Assembly (NCBI GenBank): GCA_037176725.1
Contig: JAZBRS010000035.1
Span: 51,780,001 to 51,844,000 of the forward strand
Reading direction: 5' to 3'
Length of the DNA: 64,000 nucleotides
DNA from: Posidonia oceanica
Taxonomy: Eukaryota > Streptophyta > Magnoliopsida > Alismatales > Posidoniaceae
Below, one piece after another: positions 11,200 to 23,040 of the stretch. The stretch's first letter is position 1. Each line of letters starts with the position of its first letter. A model generated the notes under the pieces. The model saw only the letters and a program-made list of their open reading frames with translations. It had not been told where the DNA came from and did no database searches. A program made the translations under genes and the position numbers.

Positions 11200-12693
11200 T
11201 ATGGCCCAGCATACCAGCGAGCCCTCTTCCTCTTTGGCGTCAGGGGAGATACCGACTATGGTCTCCCCTTCCCCTGCTTTGACTTCCCCCGTCTCTTCTC
11301 CACTTCTGGTGTAGGAGACTTCCCAGCCCCTCTATCTGGAACAAGGGTCGACCCTAGTCGACCTGAAGCTTGTCGCTGAGTCAACCGCGGTGACCGCCAC
11401 TCGAGCTCCTGGAGCGTCGCCTTCTGTTCCACACCAGGGCCTTCCTATCTCGGGAGTCCAGCCTTCAATGGCTACCTCTTGCGTAGGATCCACTCCTATT
11501 ACTTCCTTGGTTTCCGTGCCCCCTTTGGCAGACACCCTTTTACGTCCCGGCCCGTCGGTCGATGATTTCCCTGCCTTGCAAGCACAGTGTTTATTGGCTA
11601 AGGCCGATAGGCTACGAAGCATGGCTCTCGCACTCGACCCGACTGTGGCCCACTCTTCCCGTCTGACCCCTGAGGTTCTAGTGCAGCCTGCTATAGCTCT
11701 GCAAGCTCACCACTCTACACTTCCACCCTCTTCATCCCCCCAGCTCCTCACGGCTCCAGCGATACGAGCGCTTTATCTGCCTCCTGTGTCTGCACAACAC
11801 TTTGCACAGCATGCAACTCCTTCCTTTGGTGGCCAGTCTTTGGGATTGGCAGGAGCACAGCACCCCTCAGGCCCGTTGCCCGGTGCCGTGCCAGTGCAAT
11901 AGCTACTGCTCCCCAGTACTGCACCTTACACTGCACATCATACTATCTATCCATCTCCTTTGCATCAGGTTCAGACTCCTGCATACATATCACCGAACTT
12001 TACACCCTCGCACGGGTATGCTGGCCCTCACGCTACGACACCAGGTGGCGTGACGGTGGATCCAGAGGAGCGCTTTCGCGCAACCCGCACAGCATACGTT
12101 GTCCCTGCCATCACTAGTCATGCATCGCTAGTTAGGCTAGCGCCCGCGTGGAGAGCTCACTGCGAAGTGGGCATTTCCCCGCACTTTCTGCATTGGCTAG
12201 GTAGGCCAACAACACCAGCAATCGCCGCGGCAGCAACAATAGCAACAACTTCGCTTCCGGCTACCACAGACAGCACGCCGACGCATGCGTTGAACCCCTT
12301 GAAGAGCCTGCCTATGCAGAAAGTCAGCCAGACCCTTTTTCGCTAGAGCACACACCTAACTATGCACCCACTGCACACACTATCATCGTCGAGCCTGTGC
12401 ATCACGTCGCACCCGCTCGGCATGGACTCCATCCAGGGCAAAGACGACCTCGTCGGGCTGAGTGTGATTACACCCCTTTGCCCGACCCACTAAGCGTCAT
12501 CTTCCCTCAGGTTTAGTCGCTCCTGAAACTCCCAACTGTCCGTCTGTCACCGAACCCCCCTCCGCTGTGGCATAACACGGATCTGTTCTGTAGCTTCCAT
12601 CGGGCCTTGGGGCACTCGACGGATGACTGCATCGCTTTACGGGATGCCATCCAGGGCCTGATCGACCGCAAGGTCTTTATCGTTGCCGCATAG
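11200..12693 (+). pseudogene. gag: degraded Tat-type gag
   Basis: The clearest part is 12586-12693: CSFHRALGHSTDDC followed by IALRDAIQGLIDRKV and a stop, the C-x2-H-x4-H-x4-C plus LxDLID-type end of Tat/Ogre/Athila gag proteins. Just upstream, TPLPDPLSVIFPQ and a proline-rich stretch match the linker that normally precedes this motif. Open stretches at 11390-11902 and 11960-12346 are low-complexity Pro/Ser/Ala-rich and lie in other frames, with stops between them. The conserved gag core helices are not recognisable, so the core is probably deleted or very diverged. Not functional. Confidence 0.65.
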
Positions 12694-13239
12694 GAGGCTG
12701 CACCTACCCTGGCACTCGCTCTTACACCTGCACTTGCACTCGCATACCCTAGTGTAGCTGACCCTTCCTCTTCTGAGCCTGCAGGCTTCGCAAATGTCGG
12801 AACCTCAGGGGTCTACCCTAGTCTTCTTTGAGTCCAGCTCTGCCCCGGTGGATCCTTTTGATCCCATCGGCGCAATCTCCTTTTTCTTTTCCTAACTCGT
12901 CCGAGGGACGCTCGAAGTGCAGTGGTAGGATCGAGAGCAAGCCCGATCGCAGCACCGTCCACGTTAGCCTCTCCTCCAGCATCAGCAGCCCCAGTGCTCC
13001 CCGCACTGTTGACAGTTGACCTCACCGACAGCATCAATAGCGTAGGAACGGACCCAGCACCTCCCTCCCAAGGTCGCTGACAGGTAAGTCCCTCTTACCT
13101 CTCTTTTGTTTCCTGCACTGTCTTTTCCTTTCGTTTTGTTTTGTTTTTTTGCGTTTTCTTGCTTTGTCAGAAAATCATATAAAGCATAAAAACAGCAAAA
13201 ACCTACAAAACATGCATTTCTTTCTCCTACATGCATTCT
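12694..13239 (+). other. non-coding, post-gag region of element A
   Basis: Short broken open stretches only. A donor-like CAG/GTAAGTCC occurs near 13080. Protease and RT should start here in a complete Tat element but no DSGA/DTGA or RT motif is visible. Confidence 0.4.
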
Positions 13240-13395
13240 GCACCAGGCCGACACCCCTAACTGCTCGGCAACAAGTCCGTCAACTTATCATCCGGGCTGA
13301 TACCCCTAACTATTCGGCGATAAGTCCGTTAACCTATCATCATCGGGCTGATATACCTAACTATTCGGCGATAGGTCCGTCAACTTATCATTTGC
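13240..13395 (+). repeat. small copy of the CGGCGATAAGTCCG tandem repeat
   Basis: Three to four units of about 50 bp with CCTAACTATTCGGCGATA and GTCCGTTAACCTATCAT, the same family as the main array at 14955-16075 and, on the other strand, the arrays of elements B1 and B2. Confidence 0.7.
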
Positions 13396-14954
13396 ACATA
13401 TCAATCACTTTGCATGCATATCCACCATCTTGCACATATCTGTCATCATGCATTGTCATTTATTGCATGTACATATCATTTCTTGCAACTCACAAAAGCA
13501 AAAAAATCAAGAAAATAAAAAACAGCAAAAATATTTTCTTTGCCTTTCTGCTGATTTTCCCTTTTTATGTTTTCCTAAAACAAAAACCATAAAAATACAA
13601 AACCAATGCAAAAACCCAAAAACATGTTTGTCCCTTCCCTTTCTAAAAAATACAAAATCCACATACATTTGTATAATCAGAAATCCAGCTTTGGACAAAC
13701 GAGCAGTAGCACCTAGAGGATGTCAAGTAGTGACAATCTCAGGCAGGACTCACTCTAGCAGCGCCATCTCTTGTATGTGGCTACAGAGTGAGACTAGAGC
13801 AGAATAGAGCATCTCGCGGAGCTCAAAGCTTCCGACATGAGATCCACCTTATCAAGAGAGTCCACCAGACATGGAGAGGACCAAAGCAGGGCAGAGCATA
13901 GCCAGAGGCTATCTACACATTGCAGAGGCTGAAGGTGTACGGCGATCAGCCGAACTCTCAACGCCTCATCCAGGACCGCTACCCCAAGAGGGCGAAGTCA
14001 TGCATATCCAAAAGTATATAGATCATGTGAGCAAAAAAAAATGATAACATGATATGCATGCTGAGCATAAAAAAAAAATGCAGAAAGAAGTTGAAGAAAG
14101 AAGGGGCTCATGAGAGGAGTGACTTGGACAAGCATCGAAGCCCCCTCAGCTATCAACTTCAAGCACCGCATTGCCAACTGCACGGGATACATTATCAAGA
14201 GGACCTGGCCCCACCCTCCGAGCGAAGCAGCATGCTTCAATCCCCTATGCAGACAACTTTACTCCCTTTGGTAGGCTAGATGCAACTCTAGTCACTCATG
14301 AGGGAAAAGAGAAAAATCTATTCTGTGAGCGTTAAAAGTGGTAGCTGGTCCCCGAGGAATTGAGACAGAGGCTAAGAAGCTACACCCAATGCTTCTGCTA
14401 CCCATGCAGCCAAAGGTTATACTCTGCAAAGCTAAGGCCTCATCCCAAACTTAGAATGAGAGCGCTTGACTGAGGTGCAGGGACTCTTGCCCATCAGCAA
14501 GACCCCATCTGAGGCACCTCTATACCCTGATATCAGGAGGTCAAAGAACGTCCAAACCAATTAGGGCATATGAGCAGTTATACCAGGAGGTCAAAGAGAG
14601 CCACTGACCACAACTCGGCATGGCCTCGCTCGAGGATCAAGTCTCCTGAGTTAGAAAATGCAGAAGCACCCTCATGGCACAGTTGCTTTGAGTCCAAAGC
14701 CACCAAAACATGCATGCTGTAATATATTTTTATCTTCCCTTCTCCCTGTTTTCGAAAATCGGAGCCAAGGACGAGCACTTTGCCCTGTCTCGCTCAGAGG
14801 CTCTGCGCTTTTCAAATTTTGCCCCCCACCGTGTTGGGTAGGTCCGTGATGACCGGCATGTCCAATGTTTGTCACTCCGTGACGTTGCATTGCGTGCCTA
14901 CGCTGAGACCATTGCACGCCTACCACGATGGGTTTCCTATTTTCTCTCTGCATC
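13396..14954 (+). other. unassigned internal sequence of element A
   Basis: No recognisable protein domain. 13480-13700 is A-rich. A phrase ACCAGGAGGTCAAAGA occurs twice (near 14530 and 14582). This stretch corresponds in position to the pol/extra-ORF zone of B1 and B2 but I see no similarity to RT, integrase or the plant mobile domain. Confidence 0.35.
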
Positions 14955-16075
14955 ATTTTGCAACCGGGCTGGTTGCCTTAACTGCTCGGTGATGGGTCCG
15001 TCAACCTATCATTTTGTCATCCTTGCATTCGAGCTGGCAGCCCTAACTGCTTGGCGATGGGTCCGTCAACCTATCCTTTTATCATTCCTCATCCGGGCTG
15101 GCAGCCCTAACTGCTCGACGATTGGTCTGTCAACCTATCATTTTGCATTTCCATGCATCGGGCTAGCAGCCCTAACTGCTCAGCGATGGGTCCATTAACC
15201 TATCACTCTGCATTCTTCTGCATCGGGTTGGTAGCCCTAACTGCTCGGTTGACGTCCGTTAAAATGTCATCCCGCATATTCGCATTGCATTCGGGCTGAT
15301 ATCCCTAACTATTCGGCGATAGGTCCGTTAACTTATCATTCATCCATCCACCCTTGCATTTCGATGCAAGGGTGCTTCGGTTGTCCCCTGGTATCATCCC
15401 TGATACCAGGGGCATCTTTTTTGCTGCCCTGTGGTATCGCCCTCTTCATCTCATCGGACTGATATCCCTAACTATTCGGCAGTAGGCCCGTTAACTTATC
15501 ACCCTGCATCTGCATTATTCCATTGCACTTTGCATGGTGATCCCTTACATCCATTTCACTGCATTCAGGCTGGTAGCCCTAACTACTCGATTGACAAGCT
15601 CGTTAGTTTTGTCTCCACCTTGCATTTTGATGCCATGGGCGCTTCGGCTGTCCCGTGGTATTGTTCATCGATACCAGGGGCATCTTTATTTGCTGCCCCA
15701 TGGTATCCCATTTCCATCTGCATTTGGACTGACATTCCTAACTATTACGGGAGCGTCTACGGACCTCTGCCACACCTTCGGGTATGGTATTCTCGTTGCA
15801 TTTGTGGTTACAAGTTATCCCACTTGTGATTACCCCTCTTGCTTGATAGATTCGTTGGCTTGTTACCATCTGCAGGCTGATAGCCCCAACTATCCGATGA
15901 TGAGTCCGTTAACTCCTCAACGGGCTGATAGCCCCAACTATCTGGTGATGAGTCCGTTAACTCCTCAGCAGGCCGATAGCCCTAACTATCTGGTGATGAG
16001 TCCGTCAACTCCTCAGCGGGCTAATAGCCCTAACTATCCGGCGATAAGTCCGTTAACTTATCACCATTCGTCGTA
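14955..16075 (+). repeat. main 3' tandem array of element A
   Basis: Units of about 45-70 bp built as GGGCTG-ATA-CCCTAACTATTCGGCGATAGGTCCGTTAACTTATCA variants. It is the plus-strand counterpart of the minus-strand arrays at 40210-41305 and 55400-56345 (GATAGTTTACGG...CCTATC...CCGG). Two copies of a hairpin element (15385-15412 and near 15645-15710) are embedded. Confidence 0.8.
15385..15412 (+). other. 12-bp-stem hairpin in the 3' region of element A
   Basis: Arms CCCCTGGTATCA and TGATACCAGGGG flank a 4-base loop (TCCC). It is followed by GCATCTTTTTT and a third partly complementary arm (CCCTGTGGTATC). The same arrangement appears in B1 (41938-41964) and B2 (57449-57475) in sense orientation. 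Confidence 0.75.
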
Positions 16076-17580
16076 GCTTAATAGCATTCTGTTGCATGGC
16101 ATTAGCATCGCATTGCATGACATCATATAGCTTTCTTGTATCCCTTGTAGAGTCAGTCCTAGTACTGCATCTCATCATTACATGGACATCACGGGCTTAG
16201 GATCCGAACCCCTGGTTCATGTATTGCCAAAGGTTGCATCCTCAGCACCCGCAAACTTTTTACAGCATTGCTTGCTTTGGATCGCACCCACGGTAGCACA
16301 CGACCAGGATCGTTTCTCAGTTTCACGTGCCCAGCGTCCCGCTGTATATTCTGCATCTCACTGCATAACATGGCATAACATTTGCATTCTTATTGCACTG
16401 CTACTCCTCTGTAGTCATTACACCAACTTCCGCATTCCGCTTTCCCGGACATGGCATATTTAGGAGTCGAACCCCTGGTTCGCGCATTGCTTAAGGTGCC
16501 ATCCTCAGCAACGCAAACTTTTTATAGTCTTGCTTGCTCAGTATGACGCCTGCGGTAGTGCACCGTCCAGAATCGCTTCCTTGGCATTACGTGTCCGCCA
16601 TCGCATGCACATCCACAGCATCTTGTTTTTCAGCATTTTACTTTCTACAGCATCCGCATCGCCTGTGCCTACAGCGAAAGCTTGGCAAATGGCATTGCCG
16701 CGTTAGAGCTGTGCACCGCTCGACACGCACTCACCCCGTCGACTGGCCTTCCTGCATTGCCCAGTGATAGCATTGCATTGCATTTTCCACCTTTTTCGCG
16801 TGCATGCATCATCCCACTTTCCCCCAGGGGAGTACAGCGCAGTAAGCATTAGCGTAAGCATAACATTTGCATTAGCACCGTACACTAGTCTTTGCATTGG
16901 CACATCATTCTAGTGTTCGCATTCATCTGCATTTGCATTCGCCTTCCTGCATTGCTTAAGACATCCTTTGCATTGCATTGCACTTTCTACCTTTTCTGCC
17001 TACTTGCTTCGTCGATCGGGGGCAAGCCTTTTTTTCTTTCTTTCTCGCGGCCTCGCGAGCTCCTGCTTGTTTCCCTTGTCCCGAACAGACAAGGACCTTT
17101 GGCCTCCCTTGGACTAGCAGCCTTAACTGCCCGAGCGGTAAGTGCATTAGTCCTTCCGGAGCCGCTTTTGCACAAGTTTGGGCGAGCAGTGAACTTGTCG
17201 CATTGCATCATAGCACTTTCTGCCTTCTCTTGCATCGCATCGCACCAGCATGCATCACATCGCACTGCATCAGCATTCCATGCTAGATAGCTGCATTAGC
17301 ATCACTTTGCATCACCATGCATCAGCACAGCATCTCCTCATGCACAGCATCTGCACATGCATTAGTACATGTTGGTTCAGCATTAGCATTAGCATCAGCA
17401 TCAGCATCACATGCATGCATCGCCTGCGTCTCCCTAGTGGAGTTCGGCATGGCAAACACTTAGCACAGGTTTACTTTTATATCAACATTCATATCTTCAT
17501 TGCATCAGCATTCATATCTGCATTGCATCCATTCATATCTGCATTGCATCAGCATTCGCATCTGCATCGCATCAGCCCTT
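16076..17580 (+). other. 3' non-coding region of element A with a ~210-bp duplication
   Basis: 16155-16360 and 16361-16570 are diverged direct copies sharing CGAACCCCTGGTTC, CATCCTCAGCA and GCAAACTTTTTA in order. 16365-16960 is homologous to 4095-4798. 17230-17580 is rich in GCATC/GCATT permutations. No coding region. Confidence 0.55.
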
Positions 17581-17659
17581 CTCCTTCTTTCTTTTCTTCT
17601 TTTTTTCCCTTCTCTTTTTTTTCCTTTTTTCGTTCTCCTCTTCTTTCTTTCTTCCATTC

Positions 17660-18090
17660 TTTTTCCTAAGCCCAACCCACTCTCTTTCTCCCCTTCTTTT
17701 TTCTCCTTTTCCACCCATATTCCAAGCCCAGCCCACTCACTCCCCCCTTTCTTTCTTTCCTTCTTTCTTTCTTTCCTTCTTTCTTTCTTTCTTTATTTCT
17801 TTTTTCTTCTTTCTCCTCCTAAGCCCAGCCCACCACTTCTTCTTCTCTTCCTTTTTATTTTTTTTCCCTTCTTCCTCCTAAGCCTGGCCCACTGCCCTCT
17901 CCTCCTCCTCTTTTTTTTCTTTCTTTCCTTTTTTCCTTCCTTTCTTTCTCCCTTCCTTTCCTCCCTTCTTCCTTTTCTTTCCTTTCCTTTTATATTTTCT
18001 TTCTCTCCTTTCAGGCCCGGCCCAACTCCTTCCTCCTCTTCTTTCTTTCTTTTTTTTCATTTCTTTATTTCTCCTCTCGGGGTTGACCCA
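17660..18090 (+). promoter_or_regulatory. amplified TGGGCY motif block in LTR A'
   Basis: AAGCCCAACCCACTC (~17669), AAGCCCAGCCCACTC (~17723), AAGCCCAGCCCACCAC (~17820), AAGCCTGGCCCACTG (~17880), AGGCCCGGCCCAACTC (~18013) and GGGTTGACCCATTG (~18080) are separated by CTTT/CCTT tracts. The long CT-rich open frame across it (17500-18273) is low complexity, not a gene. Confidence 0.5.
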
Positions 18091-20879
18091 TTGCCTCCTC
18101 CCTTCTTCTCTTTTTTCTTTTTTTCTTCTCTTGCCTTCTTCTGCTTCCACTGCCTTCCATGCCCTTCTTCTACCTTCTTCTTTGTTCTTATCTCCACCTC
18201 CTATCCGCCACTTACTCCACATCCCATCCTCACTAACTTCCCACTCCCACCTTTGCAATTCGTGCACCCATAGCCCTCACCACCGCCTCTTCTTCCACTG
18301 ACAGCTGGCCTAACTCTTCCTCCACTTGGCTTCCCTCCTTCGCTAACACCCCCTGCCTAGCCTCCACAGCACAGCACCTTACCCATTTGCATGCACCCAA
18401 TACAGCACAACAACAACAGCACTCCCCAGCAACCCCTTTTCTTCCCCTCTGCCCGCAAACCACCCCACTGCAAATTCTCACCCCCCAGCCACACATGCAC
18501 TCCAGCACCTCACCATCATCTCCCCCAGCCTCCCACGATCACAGCGAGCATGGGAAACGCCTGAGAGAGCCACAGCCATTCGAGCTCCACTAGAATTTCC
18601 CCTCTGCACCCAAAAACCATTCTCCAGATCCTAAGCAGCAAATCCAGTTCTGTTTGGCTTCAGACCTTCCCTAGGTCACCAGCAACCCCCTCCGATCTTC
18701 CCCAGCAGCCGCCGATGCTTGTAGTGCCGCCCCGACCTCCGCCTACATAGCTGCAACCACCGAGGTCGGCAGCCTTCCTCAGCCTCCCACGCAGGTAACG
18801 AACCTCCTCCCTAGCTTCCTTGCATTTGTCTTAAGCTTCCTAGCTAGTTAGAATTAGCTTTAGAGCTTCAGCGTGCATTTTGAGCCCCACCGCTACAGTG
18901 CTTCTTCTCCAGCGACTCTCCGCAGCTCCGCCGCGCGCCGCTGTGCGCCAGACCCCTTCGAGTCTCCCGGATTGCTCCCCGAGCACCACCACACCTCCAG
19001 CACCTCAGCCCAGCACCGCCAGAGCACTACAGCAGCCTCCAGCACTCGCACAATCTCTGGCATCCTCTATAGCAAGCCACCAAGGTCGGCAAAGCAACTT
19101 CGGCACCGCCACACGCAACTGAAGCCATCGGAGCACTCGCATGCACCGCCTCCAGCCTCTGGATGCCCCAGCACCGCCGCCTACACGCCGGACCGCCGCT
19201 GCAGCAGCCTCCTTCTCCGGCACAGTTGGCTGGAGCGCGGGCTTACTGTAGCACTATAGCACTTAAGTTTAAATGTTTTTATTTTTATTTCGTTGCATGC
19301 ATTGCATTAAAGCCCTTAGTTTTATTATATTTACTTTGTAGTCCAGTTCTGGTTTAGATTTCATTTAATTCTACATTTAAACTATATTGCATTGAAGTAA
19401 AATACTGCATGTTATTGTATTTGCGTTTCAATCCAGCTTTAGCTTAAGTTATTTGAAATTCTCTGCTGCATTGCATTTAGGCTCTCATGTTTCTTTATGT
19501 TTGCACTTAGGTCCTTTTTCAATTGAAAAGCATTTAATCTGCATTTATAACTATATTGCATTGCATTAAACTACTGCATATTTTAATAATTGCATTTAGG
19601 TCCAGTCACATGTTATCTCTGATTTAAAATGTGATTTTTAACCTTATTGCATTGTAATAAAGCCCTCTAGGTTTTAATTTTTGCATTTAGTTCCAGTTGG
19701 ATTTCAACTGTGATTTAAATGCGAATTTTAAACTTTATTACATTGCAATAAAGTCCTGCAAGTTCCAATTATTGCATTTAAGTCCTGTTTTCTTTTAAAC
19801 TGTGATTTAAAATGTAATTTCAAACCTTATTGCATTGTAATAAAGCCATGCAAGTTTTCATTATTGCATTTAGGTCCAGTTTGCTTCCAACTGCCATTTA
19901 AATGCAATTTTAAACTTTATTACATTGGAATAAAGTCCTGCAACTTGTGTTTATTGCATTTAAGTCCCTTTTGCATGCATGCATCATTTAATTTGCATTT
20001 TAATCATATTGCATTGTTTTAAATGCCCAACAGTTTTGCAAATTGCATGTCAATCCATGTTTTTAAACTGTTGCCTGTTTGCATGCCTGTTTAGCTTTGC
20101 CTTTTAAACCCTGCTAGTTTTCAAAATTGCATCTAGGTCCTTATGCCTAGTTTCTTCATGCTTGCACCCTACTTTGCATTTTAAATTCAACAGTTACGTC
20201 TAATTGCATGTTAGTCCTAAAACCTACTGTTGTCTGCTTGCCTACTTTTGCATTGCACTTAGGCCCTGCATGTTTTCAAAACTGCATGTAAGTCCATTCC
20301 TTGCATTATTGCATGCATCCTTTAATTAATGCTGCATTCTGCTCTTGCTTGCCTCTTGCAGTGCTGCATTACATTTCTACATGCATTTACCCTGTAGCAT
20401 TGCATTTTGCCATGTTTTTGCACATAGGCCCCTGCATTTATTTTAATTGCACATAGGTCCCCCCATTTGCATTCTTGCATGCATTGCATCCCTATATCAT
20501 TGTATATTGCACTCTTGCATCCTTTTGAGCATCCTCAGCTTCATTGCACATAGGACACCCTACATTGCACACACATAGGGACATTTTGCACTTAGACCCC
20601 TGCTTAGTCCCCTTTTTTTGGCCCTTGAGCCATCTGACTTGAAACCTGAATAACTTTTGATCGGACCGTTGGTTCTTCACGATCTAGCTATCCAGGTCTT
20701 CTCGGTTGAATGATCTTTCATTCTAACCAAAGTTATTTTAGATCAGGCCTTAGATCCTCAGGATAAGCCCATCTGAATCACTGTATAGCACTCATTGCCT
20801 TATCGATTGCATTGCATGCATCATTTTCGAGATCTATTTTCTCGTGCTTGTAGATTTGGCTTTGTCGCCCCAGCTTTCG

Positions 20880-21115
20880 TTTTCTTTTGCATGTCGCTTG
20901 CATTGCACCGTTTTCTGCACCAACTTTCGTTTTCTTTTGCATGTTGCTTGCATTGCACCATTTTCTGCACCAGCTTTCATTTTCTTTTGCATGTCGCTTG
21001 CATTGCACCGTTTTCTGCACCAGCTTTCGTTTTCTTTTGCATATCGCTTGCATTACACTGTTTTCCGCCCCTGCTTTCGCTTTCCTTTGCATGTCGCTTT
21101 GCATTGCATGGTTTT
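20880..21115 (+). repeat. ~57-bp tandem repeat in LTR A'
   Basis: Four to five copies of CTTTTGCATGTCGCTTGCAT followed by TGCACCGTTTTCTGCACCAG and CTTTCGTTTT, located where LTR A carries its 30-bp array. It appears to be an expanded form of the same sequence theme. Confidence 0.7.
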
Positions 21116-21758
21116 CATCACTGTTTTGTTTTATCGCCTGCATTTGCATTAGGGCGATGATGCTTACTGCCTAGGAGTTCTCATGAACTAGGGCTTGCCC
21201 GTTTGGAACACTAGCAGTGTTGCTGAGCACATAGATTGCACGTTTAATTCCCTGCACGCATCTTAGCACTTAGAACATACATTAGAGCATGCAATTAAGC
21301 ATTCATGGCATTTAGGCATTAGGCATGCATCTTCCTGCATATGCGAGCGAGATAGCCTAAGAAAGATCGATTCTCGGACGTATCGGGGGTGCCTAACACC
21401 TTCCCGTGCGTAACAGGAGTCCTTGCCCTTTCTCTTGGCCAGCAATGACCATTATGCCCTCATCCTAGGCACGAGTCATAGCATAGCATTGCATTGCATA
21501 GCATCGCATCCCTTTGCATCCTTTTGCATCTGGTTTTGCATATCTTTTCATGCATTTCCTTGGTTTTCCTTGTCTCCCGACTTAATAGACATGGTGGCGA
21601 CTCTGATTTGTCTTATCTTTTCTTTTTCCTCGTTTTGCCAGCGTTTCCGAGTTGAGTTTCCTTCCTCGAATTCAGCCGCATATAATGAACCTAGTTCCGA
21701 TCGGTGCACACGAGCTTTGGCATCGTGCATGGACGATCTGAATTTCAGGATTACTACA

Positions 21759-21928
21759 AGGAGTAGGAGTTGCTGGTCTGCTAGTGCATTTAGGAAGGAG
21801 TCACATCGCCTCACATCAAGGGTTCTGGTGAGTGAATTATTTAGTTTAATACCTGTTAATTGTGTTTTAGATATCTGATTAGAGTTAATTTGGAAATAGT
21901 TAAAAAAAAAAGGATTTAGGATGTTACA
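21759..21928 (+). repeat. 3' end fragment of a Tekay/Del-type LTR
   Basis: Matches the last ~200 bp of the solo LTR at 25307-28414: shared GAGTTGCT, CTAGTGCA, AAGGAGTCAC, CACATCAAGGGTTCT and a terminal GTTACA (ends 21928). It lies between the end of Tat LTR A' and the copia gag, so the Tat element entered this LTR, which had earlier entered the copia element. Confidence 0.65.
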
Positions 21929-22435
21929 TAAGACTACTAAAATAAATACTCAACTCCTCCTTCAGAAGTACAACTCTTGCAAAATGCAAGAGGGACAGAG
22001 TGTCGTGGAACATGTGAACAACATGATTGTCTTGGTAAAAGATTTATCTATTGCTGGAACCCCTATTCTAGAAAACCTACAAGTGGCAACCATACTTAAT
22101 AGTTTGCCAAATAGTTTTAATATGGTAACCACAACAATGAGGTCTACCCCATCCCTTCAACTCTTAGAACTACCAGCAAGGTTGGGAACTGAGCAAGAGA
22201 TTATGTCTAGCCGCTGAAACGAAGTGTTAAATATGGAAGAAGCTAATATTGCTCATTGGAAGCTCAGGAAAGACAAATACCAGAATAGAAGGACTGGACC
22301 GAATAGGATGCAGTTCAAAAACCAATCACAGTCAAGTAAGCCATGGGGGTCTTGCCATCTGTGTGGTCGTTTTGGCCACTATAGAGCAAATTGTCCAAAT
22401 AAGGATGGAAATAAAGGCAAGGCACCGGAATAGAA
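21929..22435 (+). pseudogene. gag: copia gag remnant with zinc knuckle
   Basis: QEGQSVVEHVNNMIVLVKDL and IVxxLPNSF-like helices of the UBN2/Retrotran_gag family are followed, across a stop and frame change near 22218, by a CCHC knuckle CHLCGRFGHYRANC (about 22350-22395). The N-terminal half is missing because of the insertion at 21928. The knuckle retains all four ligands; the ORF as a whole is broken. Confidence 0.8.
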
Positions 22436-22463
22436 ATGCCACAAGAGAGTCTTCATTCGTGTA

Positions 22464-22955
22464 GTGGAATGCAATAACATCATTGTGCCAAGTTCAAATG
22501 ATTGGTGGATAGATTCTGGTGCAACCCGTCATATTGCAAAAACAAAGAAAGGGCTAGAATCCTTCAAGGAATTCAAATCTGGTGAGCAGCGCATCTACAT
22601 GGGAAACAATACATATCTGGATGTGAAAGGCGTTAGCTCTTACCGCTTAGATCTGGGAGATAGCATTATGATCATGAAGGATGTCTTTTGTGCACCTGGC
22701 ATAAGACGCAATCTTATTTCTGTGCCTGCACTCATAAAGAATGGCTTGGAAGTACGCTTTTATGATAAGCGTGTGTCTATTAGAAAGGACAAGAAAGTAC
22801 TTACCATGGGAGTGTTTGTCCCAGAACATGATTTGTTTTGTATCTCTGTAATAAACAATGAAATAAATAATGTAGATAGTATTTCTGATTATTCTTTGTG
22901 CTTATTGTCTGATTGTGATTTATGGCATGCTAGATTAATTCATCTTGGAAAATAA
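22464..22955 (+). pseudogene. pol: copia protease and start of integrase, frameshifted
   Basis: WWIDSGATRHI carries the aspartic protease DSGA motif. It is followed by the usual copia protease body (ISVPALIKNG) and LWHARLIHLG, the start of the GAG-pre-integrase zinc-binding region. The frame is lost near 22950. The next open stretch resumes in another frame (MEQMVKLNLLPNI) before a TAG, then continues into integrase at 23041. Confidence 0.85.
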
Positions 22956-23040
22956 AAATGGAACAAATGGTAAAATTGAACCTTCTCCCAAATATTCATA
23001 AGATAAAATTAACCCATGTCAACATTGCTTAGTTGGAAAA

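Larger units (their letters stand above)
10767..17580 (+). mobile_element. internal region of Tat element A, gag remnants, pol deleted
   Basis: Follows LTR A directly. It starts with the leader (CGTGGAGGC, C-run near 10800), then gag remnants, tandem arrays and a 3' non-coding part, ending in the truncated LTR A'. No protease, RT, RNase H or integrase motif is present in any frame, so this is an internally deleted copy. The PPT before the right-hand LTR is also missing because the deletion extends into LTR A'. The right end coordinate is approximate. Confidence 0.7.
17580..21758 (+). repeat. giant LTR A', truncated at its 5' side
   Basis: Ends GGATTACTACA at 21758, identical to the LTR A terminus, and follows LTR A's order: pyrimidine-rich DNA with GCCCA motifs, GC-rich stretch with CACGCAG/GTAACG near 18793, GCATTTAGGTCC region, tandem repeat, conserved end. 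The first ~1.4 kb (telo boxes, A-rich tract) and the PPT are missing. The left boundary is approximate. In 17660-18090 the AAGCCCAGCCCAC-type motif is present about six times, more than in LTR A. Followed directly by a fragment of another LTR (21759-21928), so 21758 is the integration edge. Confidence 0.75.

Noticed and set aside
11390..11902. 170-codon open frame as a stand-alone gene
   Set aside because: Low-complexity Pro/Ser/Ala sequence in the position of Tat gag, upstream of the gag zinc motif; treated as part of the gag pseudogene.
16444..16475. tRNA T-arm-like block (complement contains GGTTCGACTCC), also near 4207 and 16200
   Set aside because: The 5-bp T-stem does not pair fully and no acceptor, D or anticodon arms can be formed around it; the copies at 4207 and 16200 do not keep the B-box consensus.
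17500..18273. 257-codon plus-strand open frame rich in Phe/Leu/Ser/Pro
   Set aside because: Translation of CTTT/CCTT low-complexity DNA inside LTR A'; no conserved counterpart in the other LTRs.
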